Part shown: piece by piece, positions 1 to 7,901 of the stretch
Layout: each line of letters starts with the position of its first letter
How positions within the stretch are numbered: the first letter of the stretch is position 1
Assembly (NCBI GenBank): GCA_047622145.1
Contig: JBLHMO010000026.1
Coordinates: 1 to 28,772 of the forward strand
Length of the DNA stretch: 28,772 nt
Direction of reading: 5' to 3'
From: Litorivivens sp047622145
GTDB lineage: Bacteria > Pseudomonadota > Gammaproteobacteria > Pseudomonadales > Spongiibacteraceae
Program-made: the position numbers and the translations under genes
Notes under the pieces: model-generated
Databases searched by the model: none
Told to the model about the DNA's origin: nothing
What the model saw: only the letters and a program-made list of their open reading frames with translations

Positions 1-2282
1 CGGCCTATGGACGCGAGGCGTTCCTGGTGGGTGAGCTTACTTTCCAGCAGCTGGGTTTCGGTGATGTCTTCTACAATGATGACCTGCTCGCTGCGTGTTA
101 GTGGGTCGACCGCGGCTTTGTGCAGGTTGAGCGCGCGCATGTAGTTACCGTCTTCAAATTGCTGTTTGCGCCAATGGAGATCTTCGCTGCTGACGAAATT
201 CTCAAATAATGCCTGCCAAGGTTCGCCCAGGTCTGTAAGGCGTGAGCCGGTAATGTCTTCGCCACTGACCCCCGAAAGCTCGGCCATGGCGCGGTTCCAC
301 ATCAAAATTTCGCCGTCTGCACCCAATGAGCAAAGACCTATAGGAAGCTCGTCCAGCGTTTGGCGGTGGTAGCGGCGCAGATTATCCAAATCGGCCGCGA
401 GGCCGGTAAGGTGGGTGTTGTAGAGTCCTAGCCTGCTCTCGATGAACGTGATGTCTTCACTGGTGGCTTGCTGATTAATGGCATAGGGTAACTGTTGGTC
501 GACCAGTGTTTTCGCAACGCCGGGACCCATCAAGGCAGACAGGTTGATTTCGATTCGATCGCGCAAGCGTCGCAGCGCGTAAGGACGTTTTTCGCCTGGA
601 TTCAGCCCGAGTTCTTCCAGTGACTTGCTGACCTCCCGTTGTGCCACATTATCGCCGAGCGCGTAAGCGAGACGGTGCTGCATTTCGGTGGCGTCCTGCA
701 AGTCGAGCATCTGGCGCACGGGTCGGTTAAAATCGTCCAGCGTGCAGACCTCGGCGGCAATACGCTCTTCTTCGCGGGTACTAGTGAGAAGCGAGACGGC
801 GATAAAAACAAAGGCATTAGTGCTGATGGACAGCGCCATAACAGCGACCCAGTTCAGCTTCTGCGGCAATTCACCTACGTAAAATGAAGGAATCCAGTTG
901 GCGTCAAGGAGATTGACCAAGGGGGCCAGCGAACCGGCCGCCCACACCAACAATCCGGCAGTGAGGCCGGCAATAAACCCCGTGCTATTGGCCCGAGGCC
1001 AGTACAACACGGCCAGTACGCCCGGGAAAAACTGCATGCAGCCCGACACGGCGGCAATCCCCAGTTCGCTTAAGGTATGGCGATCGGGAATCAGATAGTA
1101 AAAACCGTAACCTGCCAGAATAATAACCAGAATCAGCGCGCGCCGGGTCCACAGTAGCCAGGAGTAGATGTCGGTTTTGCTGTCGGGTTGATACAGCGGC
1201 AGCACTAGATGGTTCAGGCTCATCGAGGCCAGCGCGAGGGTGGCGACGATAATGGCGCCGCTGGCTGCTGACAGGCCGCCAATAAAGACCAGTTGTGACA
1301 GCCAGCGTTGCCCCGTCTCAAGACCTATAGCCAGTGAGTAATAGTCTGCGGTGGTATTTAACTGCATGGCTTCGCCAGCCCACAATAAGGGAAATACCGG
1401 CAAGCTAATTAACAGCAGGTACAGCGGCACCGCCCAGCTGGCAATGCGCAGGTTCCTTGGCTGGGGGTTTTCGGCAAACAGCAGATGAAAGAAATGCGGC
1501 AGGCACACGGCGGCAGCAAAAAACATCACCAGCATCATGCGCGTGCTGTCGCCACCGGCAGGTCGGTTGAGCGCCTCCACAAGCACGTCTTGTGTGGCAA
1601 GCCATTGTTGCATACCGGCGAAGTCATCGAACACCAGATACACCGAAGCGATACCGGCTACCAGTAGGGCGACGAGTTTAACAACGGATTCAAAGGCAAT
1701 GGCGGTAACCAGCCCGCGGTGGCTTTCCCGCGAACCGAGATTGCGAGAACCAAACAAAATGGTGAACACACTAATCACCACGCAGAATAACAAGGCCAGA
1801 GCATCGCGTTGGAAAGGAGCTTCGTCATTGCCGGGGTCCATGCTGGTTAATACCAGCATGGATTCGGACACTGCCTGAATCTGAAGCGTCAGCAGCGGCA
1901 GCATGGCGAGCAACATAAAGAAGGTCACCAGTGCCCCGGCCCATTGGCTGCGAAAGCGGAAGGTGAGTAAGTCTGCCAGCGAATTCAGCCGATAGCTTCG
2001 GCATATGCGCATCAGCGGCGATAACAGTAAGGGCGACACAATAAAGACCGCGGCGATGCCAAGGTAGTAATTCATGTAGCTGTAGCCGAAATTTTGCGCT
2101 AGCTCGACAATGCCATAGATACCGAAGGCGCTGACAAATACGGCCAACGAGAGCACGTAGGTCGCGGGGTGATCTATCACTGCGGCGGGGATGAGCTTGC
2201 GCTCAGCGGCGTAAGCTATTGCGAACAGCAGCAGCAGGTAACCAGTGCCAAGAGCGAACAGTATGCTCAAATCAAAGCTCAT
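1..2282 (-). CDS. cbrA: CbrA-type sodium/solute symporter-sensor histidine kinase, N-terminal part (cut by window edge)
   Basis: Reading the minus strand from the ATG at 2282 gives an open frame of about 760 residues that leaves the window at position 1. It starts MSFDLSILFALGTGYLLL and has a long run of membrane segments of the sodium:solute symporter (SSS) family over roughly residues 1-480. A linker follows, then a PAS domain (around 620-740, with LPIGLCSLGADGEILMWNRA). The visible part ends at SKLTHQERLASIG, the lead-in to the HisKA helix, so the phosphoacceptor His and the ATPase domain lie outside the window. In Pseudomonas, CbrA with CbrB controls carbon and nitrogen source use. The dksA-gluQ-cbrX-cbrA order here matches that locus as I remember it, which supports the name. 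Its start overlaps the upstream small gene by 11 nt, which suggests translational coupling. Fusion of a transporter to a kinase is the family norm; whether it transports is unknown here. Confidence 0.88.
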   Translation of the reverse strand, partial: MSFDLSILFALGTGYLLLLFAIAYAAERKLIPAAVIDHPATYVLSLAVFVSAFGIYGIVELAQNFGYSYMNYYLGIAAVFIVSPLLLSPLMRICRSYRLNSLADLLTFRFRSQWAGALVTFFMLLAMLPLLTLQIQAVSESMLVLTSMDPGNDEAPFQRDALALLFCVVISVFTILFGSRNLGSRESHRGLVTAIAFESVVKLVALLVAGIASVYLVFDDFAGMQQWLATQDVLVEALNRPAGGDSTRMMLVMFFAAAVCLPHFFHLLFAENPQPRNLRIASWAVPLYLLLISLPVFPLLWAGEAMQLNTTADYYSLAIGLETGQRWLSQLVFIGGLSAASGAIIVATLALASMSLNHLVLPLYQPDSKTDIYSWLLWTRRALILVIILAGYGFYYLIPDRHTLSELGIAAVSGCMQFFPGVLAVLYWPRANSTGFIAGLTAGLLVWAAGSLAPLVNLLDANWIPSFYVGELPQKLNWVAVMALSISTNAFVFIAVSLLTSTREEERIAAEVCTLDDFNRPVRQMLDLQDATEMQHRLAYALGDNVAQREVSKSLEELGLNPGEKRPYALRRLRDRIEINLSALMGPGVAKTLVDQQLPYAINQQATSEDITFIESRLGLYNTHLTGLAADLDNLRRYHRQTLDELPIGLCSLGADGEILMWNRAMAELSGVSGEDITGSRLTDLGEPWQALFENFVSSEDLHWRKQQFEDGNYMRALNLHKAAVDPLTRSEQVIIVEDITETQLLESKLTHQERLASIG

Positions 2283-2448
2283 CGCGCGAGGTATCCAGTT
2301 GGCTGATATACACAAAGATAACCACACCGAACCAGATTAGGTGCGGGCGATACCAGGCAATACTGCCGTTCAGAAGCCATTGTTCCAAGGAGGGCGTGAA
2401 CAGGAAAAAAACAGTAAACAGGAAAATGAGTGAAGAGTGGATATGCAT
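2272..2448 (-). CDS. cbrX: Small membrane protein overlapping the cbrA start (CbrX-like)
   Basis: A 58-residue frame starts at the ATG at 2448; a TTG two codons upstream is less likely. It begins MHIHSSLIFLFTVFFLFTP and has two hydrophobic stretches (about residues 5-22 and 30-47) around a short WLLNGSIAWYRP loop, then a polar tail SQLDTSRDEL. It lies 42 nt after gluQ and its last 11 nt overlap the cbrA start on the same strand. In Pseudomonas a small gene named cbrX occupies this position and is coupled to cbrA. The layout resembles the DUF3311-type small proteins that precede SSS transporters. I assign it by position and hydropathy, not by a strong motif. A possible Shine-Dalgarno AGG lies 8 nt before the ATG but is weak. 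Confidence 0.66.
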   Translation of the reverse strand: MHIHSSLIFLFTVFFLFTPSLEQWLLNGSIAWYRPHLIWFGVVIFVYISQLDTSRDEL

Positions 2449-2490
2449 GGACAAAACCTGAGATCAAGACCCTCATGGTACTTGAGTGCT

Positions 2491-3387
2491 TCAGTTTTTG
2501 TAAAACACCGATTGCGGTACACCCATTGCGCGCGGTATGGCCTCGGGATTCCAATGCTCGACGCCCCACTGCAGAATTCGAGTGGTGCTGGTTGCGAAGG
2601 TTTGCGGTGGCTGTGCCTGATTTAAAAAGCGCAGTGCGAGCAGCAAGTTTTCGCAGGCCCGGCTGTCGTCGACGGCCGAGGCGAAAGTCTGCTTGCTCAG
2701 TTTGTGGCCGTCATCACCTAAAATGACCGGGAAGTGCAGATATGACGCAGTGGTGAGATAAAGCAATGACTGCAGATAGAGCTGTCGCGGCGTTGACACC
2801 CATAGATCCGAGCCTCGTACCACGTGACTGATCTCCTGAAACGCGTCATCGACAACCACTGCCAGTTGATAGGCGTAGTGGCCGTCGCGGCGTTTGAGGG
2901 TGAAATCACCGACCTCGTTCAGCAGATGCTGGCGTAGGGTGGGCTGCAATCGGTCTGTCGCCGTGATTAACGCGTTAGGCACTCGCAGGCGAATAGCGCA
3001 ATCGTGTTGATCGACGGCAGCAGTGCACTCGCCGTGATGCAATCCGCCCGCTGCCCGCAGCTGGCGGCGTGAGCAGCTGCAGTAGAAGGCGTGACCACCG
3101 TTTAGCAATAGGGCAAGGGCATCGTTATAGGCGGAGTGTCGGCTGCGCTGCTCGAGCACTTCGCCGTCCCAGTGCAGGCCGTGACGGCGAAGTGTGTTTA
3201 GAATGCGCTGATCGGCGCCGGCAATTTCGCGCGGCGGATCAATATTCTCCATGCGCAGCAACCACCGCCCGCTAGCAGCGCGCGCGTCCAGAAAGCTGGC
3301 GAGAGCACCGATCAGCGAACCAATATGCAATGGGCCAGTAGGGGAGGGGGCAAAACGACCTGTATAGGGCGTATTAAGCTGGCTCAT
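2491..3387 (-). CDS. gluQ: Glutamyl-Q tRNA(Asp) synthetase GluQRS
   Basis: This 298-residue protein charges the queuosine base of tRNA-Asp with glutamate (tRNA-independent activation, then transfer to Q34). It is a short GluRS paralogue without the anticodon-binding domain, and its length fits the family. The class I signature is GRFAPSPTGPLHIGS (HIGS at residues 21-24), and the KMSKS-like motif is KLSKQ (229-233). The zinc-binding insertion has C103, C105 and C121. In E. coli I recall the ligands as two Cys, a Tyr and a Cys; the Tyr position here appears to be His (H117/H118). The gene sits 36 nt downstream of dksA on the same strand, as in many gammaproteobacteria, with a small hairpin between them. 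The ATG at 3387 gives the conserved N-terminus directly before the GRFAPSP motif. Confidence 0.95.
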   Translation of the reverse strand: MSQLNTPYTGRFAPSPTGPLHIGSLIGALASFLDARAASGRWLLRMENIDPPREIAGADQRILNTLRRHGLHWDGEVLEQRSRHSAYNDALALLLNGGHAFYCSCSRRQLRAAGGLHHGECTAAVDQHDCAIRLRVPNALITATDRLQPTLRQHLLNEVGDFTLKRRDGHYAYQLAVVVDDAFQEISHVVRGSDLWVSTPRQLYLQSLLYLTTASYLHFPVILGDDGHKLSKQTFASAVDDSRACENLLLALRFLNQAQPPQTFATSTTRILQWGVEHWNPEAIPRAMGVPQSVFYKN

Positions 3388-3397
3388 AATAGTGATG

Positions 3398-3415
3398 GGG
3401 CGACCGAGGTCGCCC
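3398..3415 (-). terminator. Short hairpin between dksA and gluQ (possible attenuator)
   Basis: A perfect 7-bp inverted repeat (GGGCGAC/GTCGCCC) with a four-base loop lies in the 36-nt gap between the dksA stop and the gluQ start. There is no clear T-run after it on the minus strand, so it would be a weak terminator at best. In Shigella a terminator between dksA and gluQ limits read-through into gluQ, and the position here is the same. It also sits close enough to the gluQ start to affect ribosome access. Confidence 0.45.
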
Positions 3416-3423
3416 GGGAAGGA

Positions 3424-3861
3424 TTAGCCGTGTTCTTGCTTTTCCTTTATTTCGTCCAGCGTTTTGCAATCGATACACAGGCTGGCGGTAGGACGCGCTT
3501 CTAGGCGCTTAATACCAATTTCTACGCCGCAGGTATCGCAAAAGCCGTAATCGTCGTTGTCGATCAGGTTGAGTGTTGAGTCAATCTTTTTGATCAGCTT
3601 GCGCTCGCGATCACGGGTGCGCAGCTCTAGACTGAATTCCTCTTCCTGGGTGGCGCGGTCGGCTGGATCTGGAAAATTTGCAGCCTCGTCCTTCATATGG
3701 GAAACCGTGCGGTCAACTTCTTCCATCAGCTCGGATTTCCATTTGCGCAGAATGGCGCGGAAATGGTCCTTCTGCTGGTCGTTCATGTACTTTTCGCCCT
3801 TTTTCGGTTTGTAGGGCTCGAAGTTTTTGAACACTCCCGCTTCTTTTTGCTTTGCTGGCAT
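3424..3861 (-). CDS. dksA: RNA polymerase-binding transcription factor DksA
   Basis: This 145-residue DksA binds the RNA polymerase secondary channel and works with ppGpp in the stringent response. The coiled-coil tip carries the two acidic residues in FPDPADRA (D65, D68, equivalent to D71 and D74 of E. coli). The C4 zinc finger is C108-x2-C111 and C129-x2-C132, in CDTCGVEIGIKRLEARP and LCIDC. I chose the ATG at 3861 (MPAKQKEAG) because GGAGAG lies 9 nt upstream and the N-terminus then has the family's usual length. A longer frame reaching 3915 would add an unlikely 18 residues. It is the first gene of the minus-strand dksA-gluQ-cbrX-cbrA set and faces the divergent aminotransferase across a 257-bp spacer that should hold both promoters; I could not pick out convincing -35/-10 pairs there. 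Confidence 0.96.
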   Translation of the reverse strand: MPAKQKEAGVFKNFEPYKPKKGEKYMNDQQKDHFRAILRKWKSELMEEVDRTVSHMKDEAANFPDPADRATQEEEFSLELRTRDRERKLIKKIDSTLNLIDNDDYGFCDTCGVEIGIKRLEARPTASLCIDCKTLDEIKEKQEHG

Positions 3862-4102
3862 TGATTCAATCTCTCCATCAACGACTGGATAAGCGCCGTG
3901 ACAGAAGCGATGCAACTGCCACCCCCGGCGCTAAAGCGGCAAAGCTACCAGATAAATCCCAATCGCGCCATAAAAATAGGCCACGAGGGCTGTGTAGCGC
4001 GGCGATGCCGATAAAATGTGAGTGCGCAGTATAGGTCAGATTTCGATTTCTTTAGCCGGCCTGTGTCACTTGGGGTACTGCTGGTAACATAGCGTATTTT
4101 TT

Positions 4103-4109
4103 GGGGGAG
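4103..4109 (+). promoter_or_regulatory. Ribosome-binding site fixing the aminotransferase start
   Basis: GGGGGAG lies 9 nt before the ATG at 4119. It overlaps an in-frame TTG at 4101, which would otherwise extend the gene by six residues, so the ATG is the better start. Confidence 0.6.
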
Positions 4110-4118
4110 CCTCTGGAA

Positions 4119-5276
4119 ATGCGACGTTACGCTGATCGGCTGCGGGATATCGAACCTTTTCGGGTAGTGGAGGTGCTTGCCCGGGCCAAGCAACTGGCAG
4201 CCCAGGGGCGGGATATTGTGCGCTTGGAGGCGGGTGAGCCTGATTTTTCTACCGCAGCGCCAATTATTGCGGCAGCCCAAGCGTCGCTGGCACGAGGCGA
4301 AACCCACTACACGCAGGCGGCGGGTATTCCGGAATTGCGGCAAGCGATCTCTCGCTATTACAAAGCAGATTACGGTGTCGACGTTGCCCCTGAGCGCATC
4401 ATGATTACGCCGGGGGCCTCCGGCGCGCTGTTGCTGGTTTCCGGACTGCTACTCAATCCCGGTCAGGGCATTCTAATGACGGATCCCGGTTACCCTTGCA
4501 ATCGAAACTTTTTCCGCTTGGTGGAAGGTGAAGGGCAGCTGGTGCCGGTTGGCCCGGAAGACCGCTACCAATTGAATGCTGCGAAAGCCGAAGCCGCTTG
4601 GCGCGATAACACCGTGGGCGCCATTGTTGCGTCGCCCGCCAACCCTACCGGTGAAATTTTGAGCGCTGATGAATTGCGCGACCTTCACTCACTTTGCGAG
4701 CGCAAGAACGGCAGTCTGATTGTGGACGAGATTTATCACGGACTGGATTACGACGAAAAGGCAGCCAGTATTCTTTCCATTACCGACGACGCCTTTGTCA
4801 TCAATAGCTTCTCGAAATACTTTGGTATGACCGGTTGGCGGCTCGGCTGGCTGGTGGCGCCGCTAGACGCCATTCCCCACTTGGAGCGAATGGCCCAGAA
4901 CCTGTTTATTTCCATGTCAACGATGGCGCAGTACGCCGCACTTGCCGCTTTTGCGCCCGAGACAAGAATTATCCTGAATAATCGGCGCGACGAATTCCAG
5001 CGCCGACGCGATTACTTGCTGCCGGAGTTGCGTAAGCTGGGTTTCAATATTCCCAATACTCCTGCCGGTGCGCTTTATCTCTACGCCGGGATTGAGGCCT
5101 TTGGTGGCAATAGCACGAGCTTTTGTGTCGATATGCTGGAACAGCATGGAATATCGATCACCCCCGGCGCGGACTTTGGTCGTTTTCATGACCAGGAGCA
5201 TGTGCGGTTTGCCTATACAACCTCTATGGATAGGCTGGAAGAGGCCGTAGCGCGCTTACGCAAGTTGTTTGGCTGA
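4119..5276 (+). CDS. PLP-dependent class I/II aminotransferase (AspC/Tyr-type)
   Basis: A 385-residue fold-type I aminotransferase. Visible hallmarks (numbered from the ATG at 4119) are the SPANPTG motif (172-178, with the Asn that contacts PLP), VDEIYHGL (Asp203 to the pyridine nitrogen, Tyr206), the Schiff-base lysine in INSFSKYFGMTGWR (Lys233) and the substrate-side Arg at 241. EAGEPDFSTAAPI near the N-terminus is typical of the aspartate/aromatic aminotransferase branch. The amino acid substrate cannot be read from sequence. A related aminotransferase lies beside dksA in Pseudomonas aeruginosa as I remember it, so the neighbourhood looks ancestral. It is divergent from dksA and convergent with the desaturase. 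Confidence 0.9.
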   Translation: MRRYADRLRDIEPFRVVEVLARAKQLAAQGRDIVRLEAGEPDFSTAAPIIAAAQASLARGETHYTQAAGIPELRQAISRYYKADYGVDVAPERIMITPGASGALLLVSGLLLNPGQGILMTDPGYPCNRNFFRLVEGEGQLVPVGPEDRYQLNAAKAEAAWRDNTVGAIVASPANPTGEILSADELRDLHSLCERKNGSLIVDEIYHGLDYDEKAASILSITDDAFVINSFSKYFGMTGWRLGWLVAPLDAIPHLERMAQNLFISMSTMAQYAALAAFAPETRIILNNRRDEFQRRRDYLLPELRKLGFNIPNTPAGALYLYAGIEAFGGNSTSFCVDMLEQHGISITPGADFGRFHDQEHVRFAYTTSMDRLEEAVARLRKLFG

Positions 5277-5355
5277 GGGCTGCCGGTTTGTAGATTGGCT
5301 AGCCAGAGCGACTATCCTGGGTCTGTGTGAATGCCAGATGACCTGAATTTCAGCT

Positions 5356-5382
5356 ACAAAAAAGGCGCCACAGGGGCGCCTT
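5356..5382 (-). terminator. Rho-independent terminator of the desaturase gene
   Basis: An 8-bp perfect stem (AAGGCGCC/GGCGCCTT) with loop ACAGG starts about 20 nt after the desaturase stop. On the minus strand it is followed by a run of six T. It stands between two convergent genes, but the T-run is right only for the minus strand. The plus side has just TT, so it would end aminotransferase transcripts less well. Confidence 0.8.
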
Positions 5383-5402
5383 GCTATCATGTTCTCTGAT
5401 GA

Positions 5403-6590
5403 TCAGGCAGCGGCGGCCTGCAATTCCAGTGTAAGCATATGCAGTCGTTGAGCCTGCATTTTTAGTGTGTATTCCAATTCTTTGAAGCGGCTTTTCAGCG
5501 ATACTTCTTCCCATTTTTGCTGCAGCAACTCCTTGCTTTCTACTAGCTGCTGGTAACTGTCGGAATAGGCCTTTTGGCTTAACTGCTTCCACTCTTGCAG
5601 GCTGGCGGCAAATTGCTGGTACTCGTATTCTAGAAATTCGGTAACGGCGTTGACGTCGACAGCCTTGGCTTGTTTGAGTTTTTCTTCGGCGCGCTTGAAT
5701 TGCATAGCAATAAGGGCGCGCTGGATTTTGAAGTTGGGAATCTTTTTCAAATCCGAGGCCAACCCAACCCAGGAACAGCTCTTAATCAACCATTTGGTTG
5801 GATCGAAATGCCACCAGCGAATGCCGTTGCGGTAGTCGTTCTGAAAAATATGGTGGTAATTGTGGTAGCCCTCGCCATAGGTAAATAGCGCAAGAATACC
5901 GTTGTCGCGGGCAGAGTTTTCATCAGTGTAGGGCTGGCGACCCCAAAAGTGGGCCAGCGAATTTATAAAGAAGGTTGTGTGGTGGCTGACCACCAAGCGT
6001 AAAACGCCGGCCAGCATAATGCCGCCCACGATATCGCCACAAGCCCAGCCTACCAACATGGCGGGTATGAAATTCATGGCCAGTGCAATTTTCATGTAGT
6101 GATTGTGTTGCCACATTACGATCTTGTCGCGTTGTAAGTCGCGAGCATTGGCAAAGTCGTCGCGCCCAGCAGGATAGTCGCGAATCATCCAGCCCATATG
6201 AGAAAACCACAGGCCTTTTTGGGCGGAGTAGGGATCGTGCTCGATGTCGTCAACATGGCGGTGGTGGCGGCGGTGACCAGAAGCCCAAATCAGAATGCTG
6301 TTCTGAAAAGCAGCGGCGCCAAACAGTGCATAAAACATCCGTAAAATGGGGTGAGCTTTGTAGGCATTATGTGCCCACAAACGGTGGTAACCCGCCGTGA
6401 TGGCAATACCGTTGGCGCCGAGGATGAACACAAAGCCAGTCCATTGGCTCCAGTGATAGCCAGTAGTAAATCCGTACCAAGGAACCGCAATCAGGGCGAT
6501 AGCCATGGTGATCACAAACATCATAGTCTGCGCCCACAGGATTGGCGGTTTGTGATTAGACTCTTTATTTTTCTTTTGGGAATCAGACAT
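5403..6590 (-). CDS. Acyl-CoA (delta-9 type) fatty acid desaturase
   Basis: A 395-residue membrane-bound di-iron desaturase that would insert a cis double bond into saturated acyl-CoA. The three histidine boxes are complete: HRLWAH (69-74), HRRHH (106-110) and HNYHH (243-247). Hydrophobic segments flank the first box (about 20-70) and follow the second (about 165-205). After the catalytic core, roughly the last 100 residues form a charged, Glu/Lys/Gln-rich helical tail, probably coiled coil, ending LTLELQAAAA. I chose the ATG at 6590 (MSDSQKKN); a TTG eight codons upstream is possible. No strong Shine-Dalgarno is visible. It may be cotranscribed with the AraC-type gene upstream (110-bp gap), but a separate promoter cannot be excluded. 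The likely role is membrane-fluidity adjustment. Confidence 0.92.
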   Translation of the reverse strand: MSDSQKKNKESNHKPPILWAQTMMFVITMAIALIAVPWYGFTTGYHWSQWTGFVFILGANGIAITAGYHRLWAHNAYKAHPILRMFYALFGAAAFQNSILIWASGHRRHHRHVDDIEHDPYSAQKGLWFSHMGWMIRDYPAGRDDFANARDLQRDKIVMWQHNHYMKIALAMNFIPAMLVGWACGDIVGGIMLAGVLRLVVSHHTTFFINSLAHFWGRQPYTDENSARDNGILALFTYGEGYHNYHHIFQNDYRNGIRWWHFDPTKWLIKSCSWVGLASDLKKIPNFKIQRALIAMQFKRAEEKLKQAKAVDVNAVTEFLEYEYQQFAASLQEWKQLSQKAYSDSYQQLVESKELLQQKWEEVSLKSRFKELEYTLKMQAQRLHMLTLELQAAAA

Positions 6591-6603
6591 GGGAATTGAA
6601 TGC

Positions 6604-6699
6604 TCACTTCGCAATGACAGCTAAGGGGGCAATAATACCGAAAGCTGCCCGCGGGGGATATAGGGGTTTTCGGTAGAACTGCCTGAAGAAACCGGTCAT
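6604..6699 (-). CDS. Possible 31-residue small ORF upstream of the desaturase
   Basis: An ATG at 6699, four nt after the araC-type stop, opens a 31-codon frame (starts MTGFFRQFYRKPLYPPRAA, ends PLAVIAK). Its TGA lies 13 nt before the desaturase ATG, on the same strand. The N-terminal half is basic and aromatic, the C-terminal half hydrophobic. No clear ribosome-binding site is seen. It could be a leader peptide coupled to the desaturase, or chance. Confidence 0.2.
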   Translation of the reverse strand: MTGFFRQFYRKPLYPPRAAFGIIAPLAVIAK

Positions 6700-6700
6700 T

Positions 6701-7741
6701 TCATGATTCTCGAAAGCGCCCGGGGGTGGTGCCGGTCCAGCGCCTGAAGGCGCGGTGGAAGGCACTGGCGTCGTCGAAACCCAGGCGCTCGGCGATCTCC
6801 GCAATATTCAGCTTGCTGTGGCGGAGCAGGGTTTCCGCCTGCTGAAAGCGATGGCGGTCCCTTATTTCCTGAAAGCTGCTGTGCTCCTCAGCCAATTGGC
6901 GGCGCAGGCTTCTTGCTGACATCGCCAATTGCTGGGCCGCTTGATTCTGGGTCAGTTGCTGGGTCGCGAAGCTCGCGTCCATTAACAGTCCAAGGCGGTG
7001 GCTCAGGCTGGCATTTCGGTTGGCGTCCATCTCTCGTAGCCCGATCAACTCGTAGGCAGCGCGCGCCAGAAAGCTATTGAGCTGCTGGGCGTCGCGGCGG
7101 ATGGGCCACTGCAGGCAGGCGCGGTCGAAGTAGAGACGGTTGGCGGCCGCGCCGAAATGAATCTGGCTTTGAAATATGCTTTGAAATTTGTCGGTATTAA
7201 CCCGCTCGGGGCCGCAGAGCTCAACCCGCCGGATCGGTAGCGCTTGCGCGACCAGCCATGCGCAGAGGCGCTGATAGGTAGACAGGGCGCCGGCAATACC
7301 ATTTTGTCGGTTAAAAACATTGGCACTACGGCGCGCGCCTGAGGGGTAACTAAGCCAAGCATTGCGGTCACCGTCAACGCCATAGAGTGTCGAATGTTTA
7401 TGACCATTGAGAACTTCAAAGAAGCGGCCGGCTTCGTGCAGCGCCTGTTGCAGGCTGGAGCAGGCGGTCATGACCCTGCATAACAAGGCAAAGCTGCCGG
7501 GAGGCATTTTCCAGTCGGGGTAAAAGCCCAGGCATTCGTCGTTTAGCGTCTTGGCCAACGCGCCGTATAGACGGGAATAGGTGGCGGCGTCGAGTGATTC
7601 TGGCAAAGGGAATTCCACTCTGGCGTCGTTGCAGAGGGCTTGGGGCTCGTGGCCTTGGGCGAGCGCTAGGCGCAGCAGCTTCTCGGCGTTAGCGCATGGA
7701 ATGCCCTCGGCTGGTGCTTGGGTAGCAGGGGTAAGAATCAC
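6701..7741 (-). CDS. AraC-family transcriptional regulator (arabinose-binding-like N-terminal domain)
   Basis: A 346-residue regulator. The last 95 or so residues hold the two helix-turn-helix motifs of the AraC/XylS DNA-binding domain: SARSLRRQLAEEHSSFQEIRD, then LNIAEIAERLGFDDASAFHRAFRRWTG at the end. The first ~200 residues look like the PF12625 sensor domain of the OruR/ArgR-like AraC group (FYPDWKMPPGSFALLCRVM is typical). The start codon is GTG at 7741 with a weak AGG 8 nt upstream. It is divergent from the acyl-CoA dehydrogenase across a 160-bp gap and lies upstream of the desaturase, so it may sense a fatty acid or related acid and control one or both. That is inference from position. 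Confidence 0.86.
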   Translation of the reverse strand: MILTPATQAPAEGIPCANAEKLLRLALAQGHEPQALCNDARVEFPLPESLDAATYSRLYGALAKTLNDECLGFYPDWKMPPGSFALLCRVMTACSSLQQALHEAGRFFEVLNGHKHSTLYGVDGDRNAWLSYPSGARRSANVFNRQNGIAGALSTYQRLCAWLVAQALPIRRVELCGPERVNTDKFQSIFQSQIHFGAAANRLYFDRACLQWPIRRDAQQLNSFLARAAYELIGLREMDANRNASLSHRLGLLMDASFATQQLTQNQAAQQLAMSARSLRRQLAEEHSSFQEIRDRHRFQQAETLLRHSKLNIAEIAERLGFDDASAFHRAFRRWTGTTPGRFRES

Positions 7742-7891
7742 GGCGTTAGCCTAAACGAGAGTTGGCCAGATAGGCAATGTTTTCAGGCCATTGCGGACGT
7801 ACCCCAGAGTTTCGATCCTTCGCATAATGAAAACGAGTGCGGCTTTAGAGGCCGCTGTGAAATTTAAGGGTGGCACCCGCCGCGCCGATAT

Positions 7892-7897
7892 AGGAGG
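7892..7897 (+). promoter_or_regulatory. Ribosome-binding site fixing the acyl-CoA dehydrogenase start
   Basis: A full AGGAGG lies 4 nt before the ATG at 7902. The open frame extends 37 codons upstream, but that stretch has no family similarity that I recognise, so this site decides the start. Confidence 0.7.
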
Positions 7898-7901
7898 CAG
7901 T

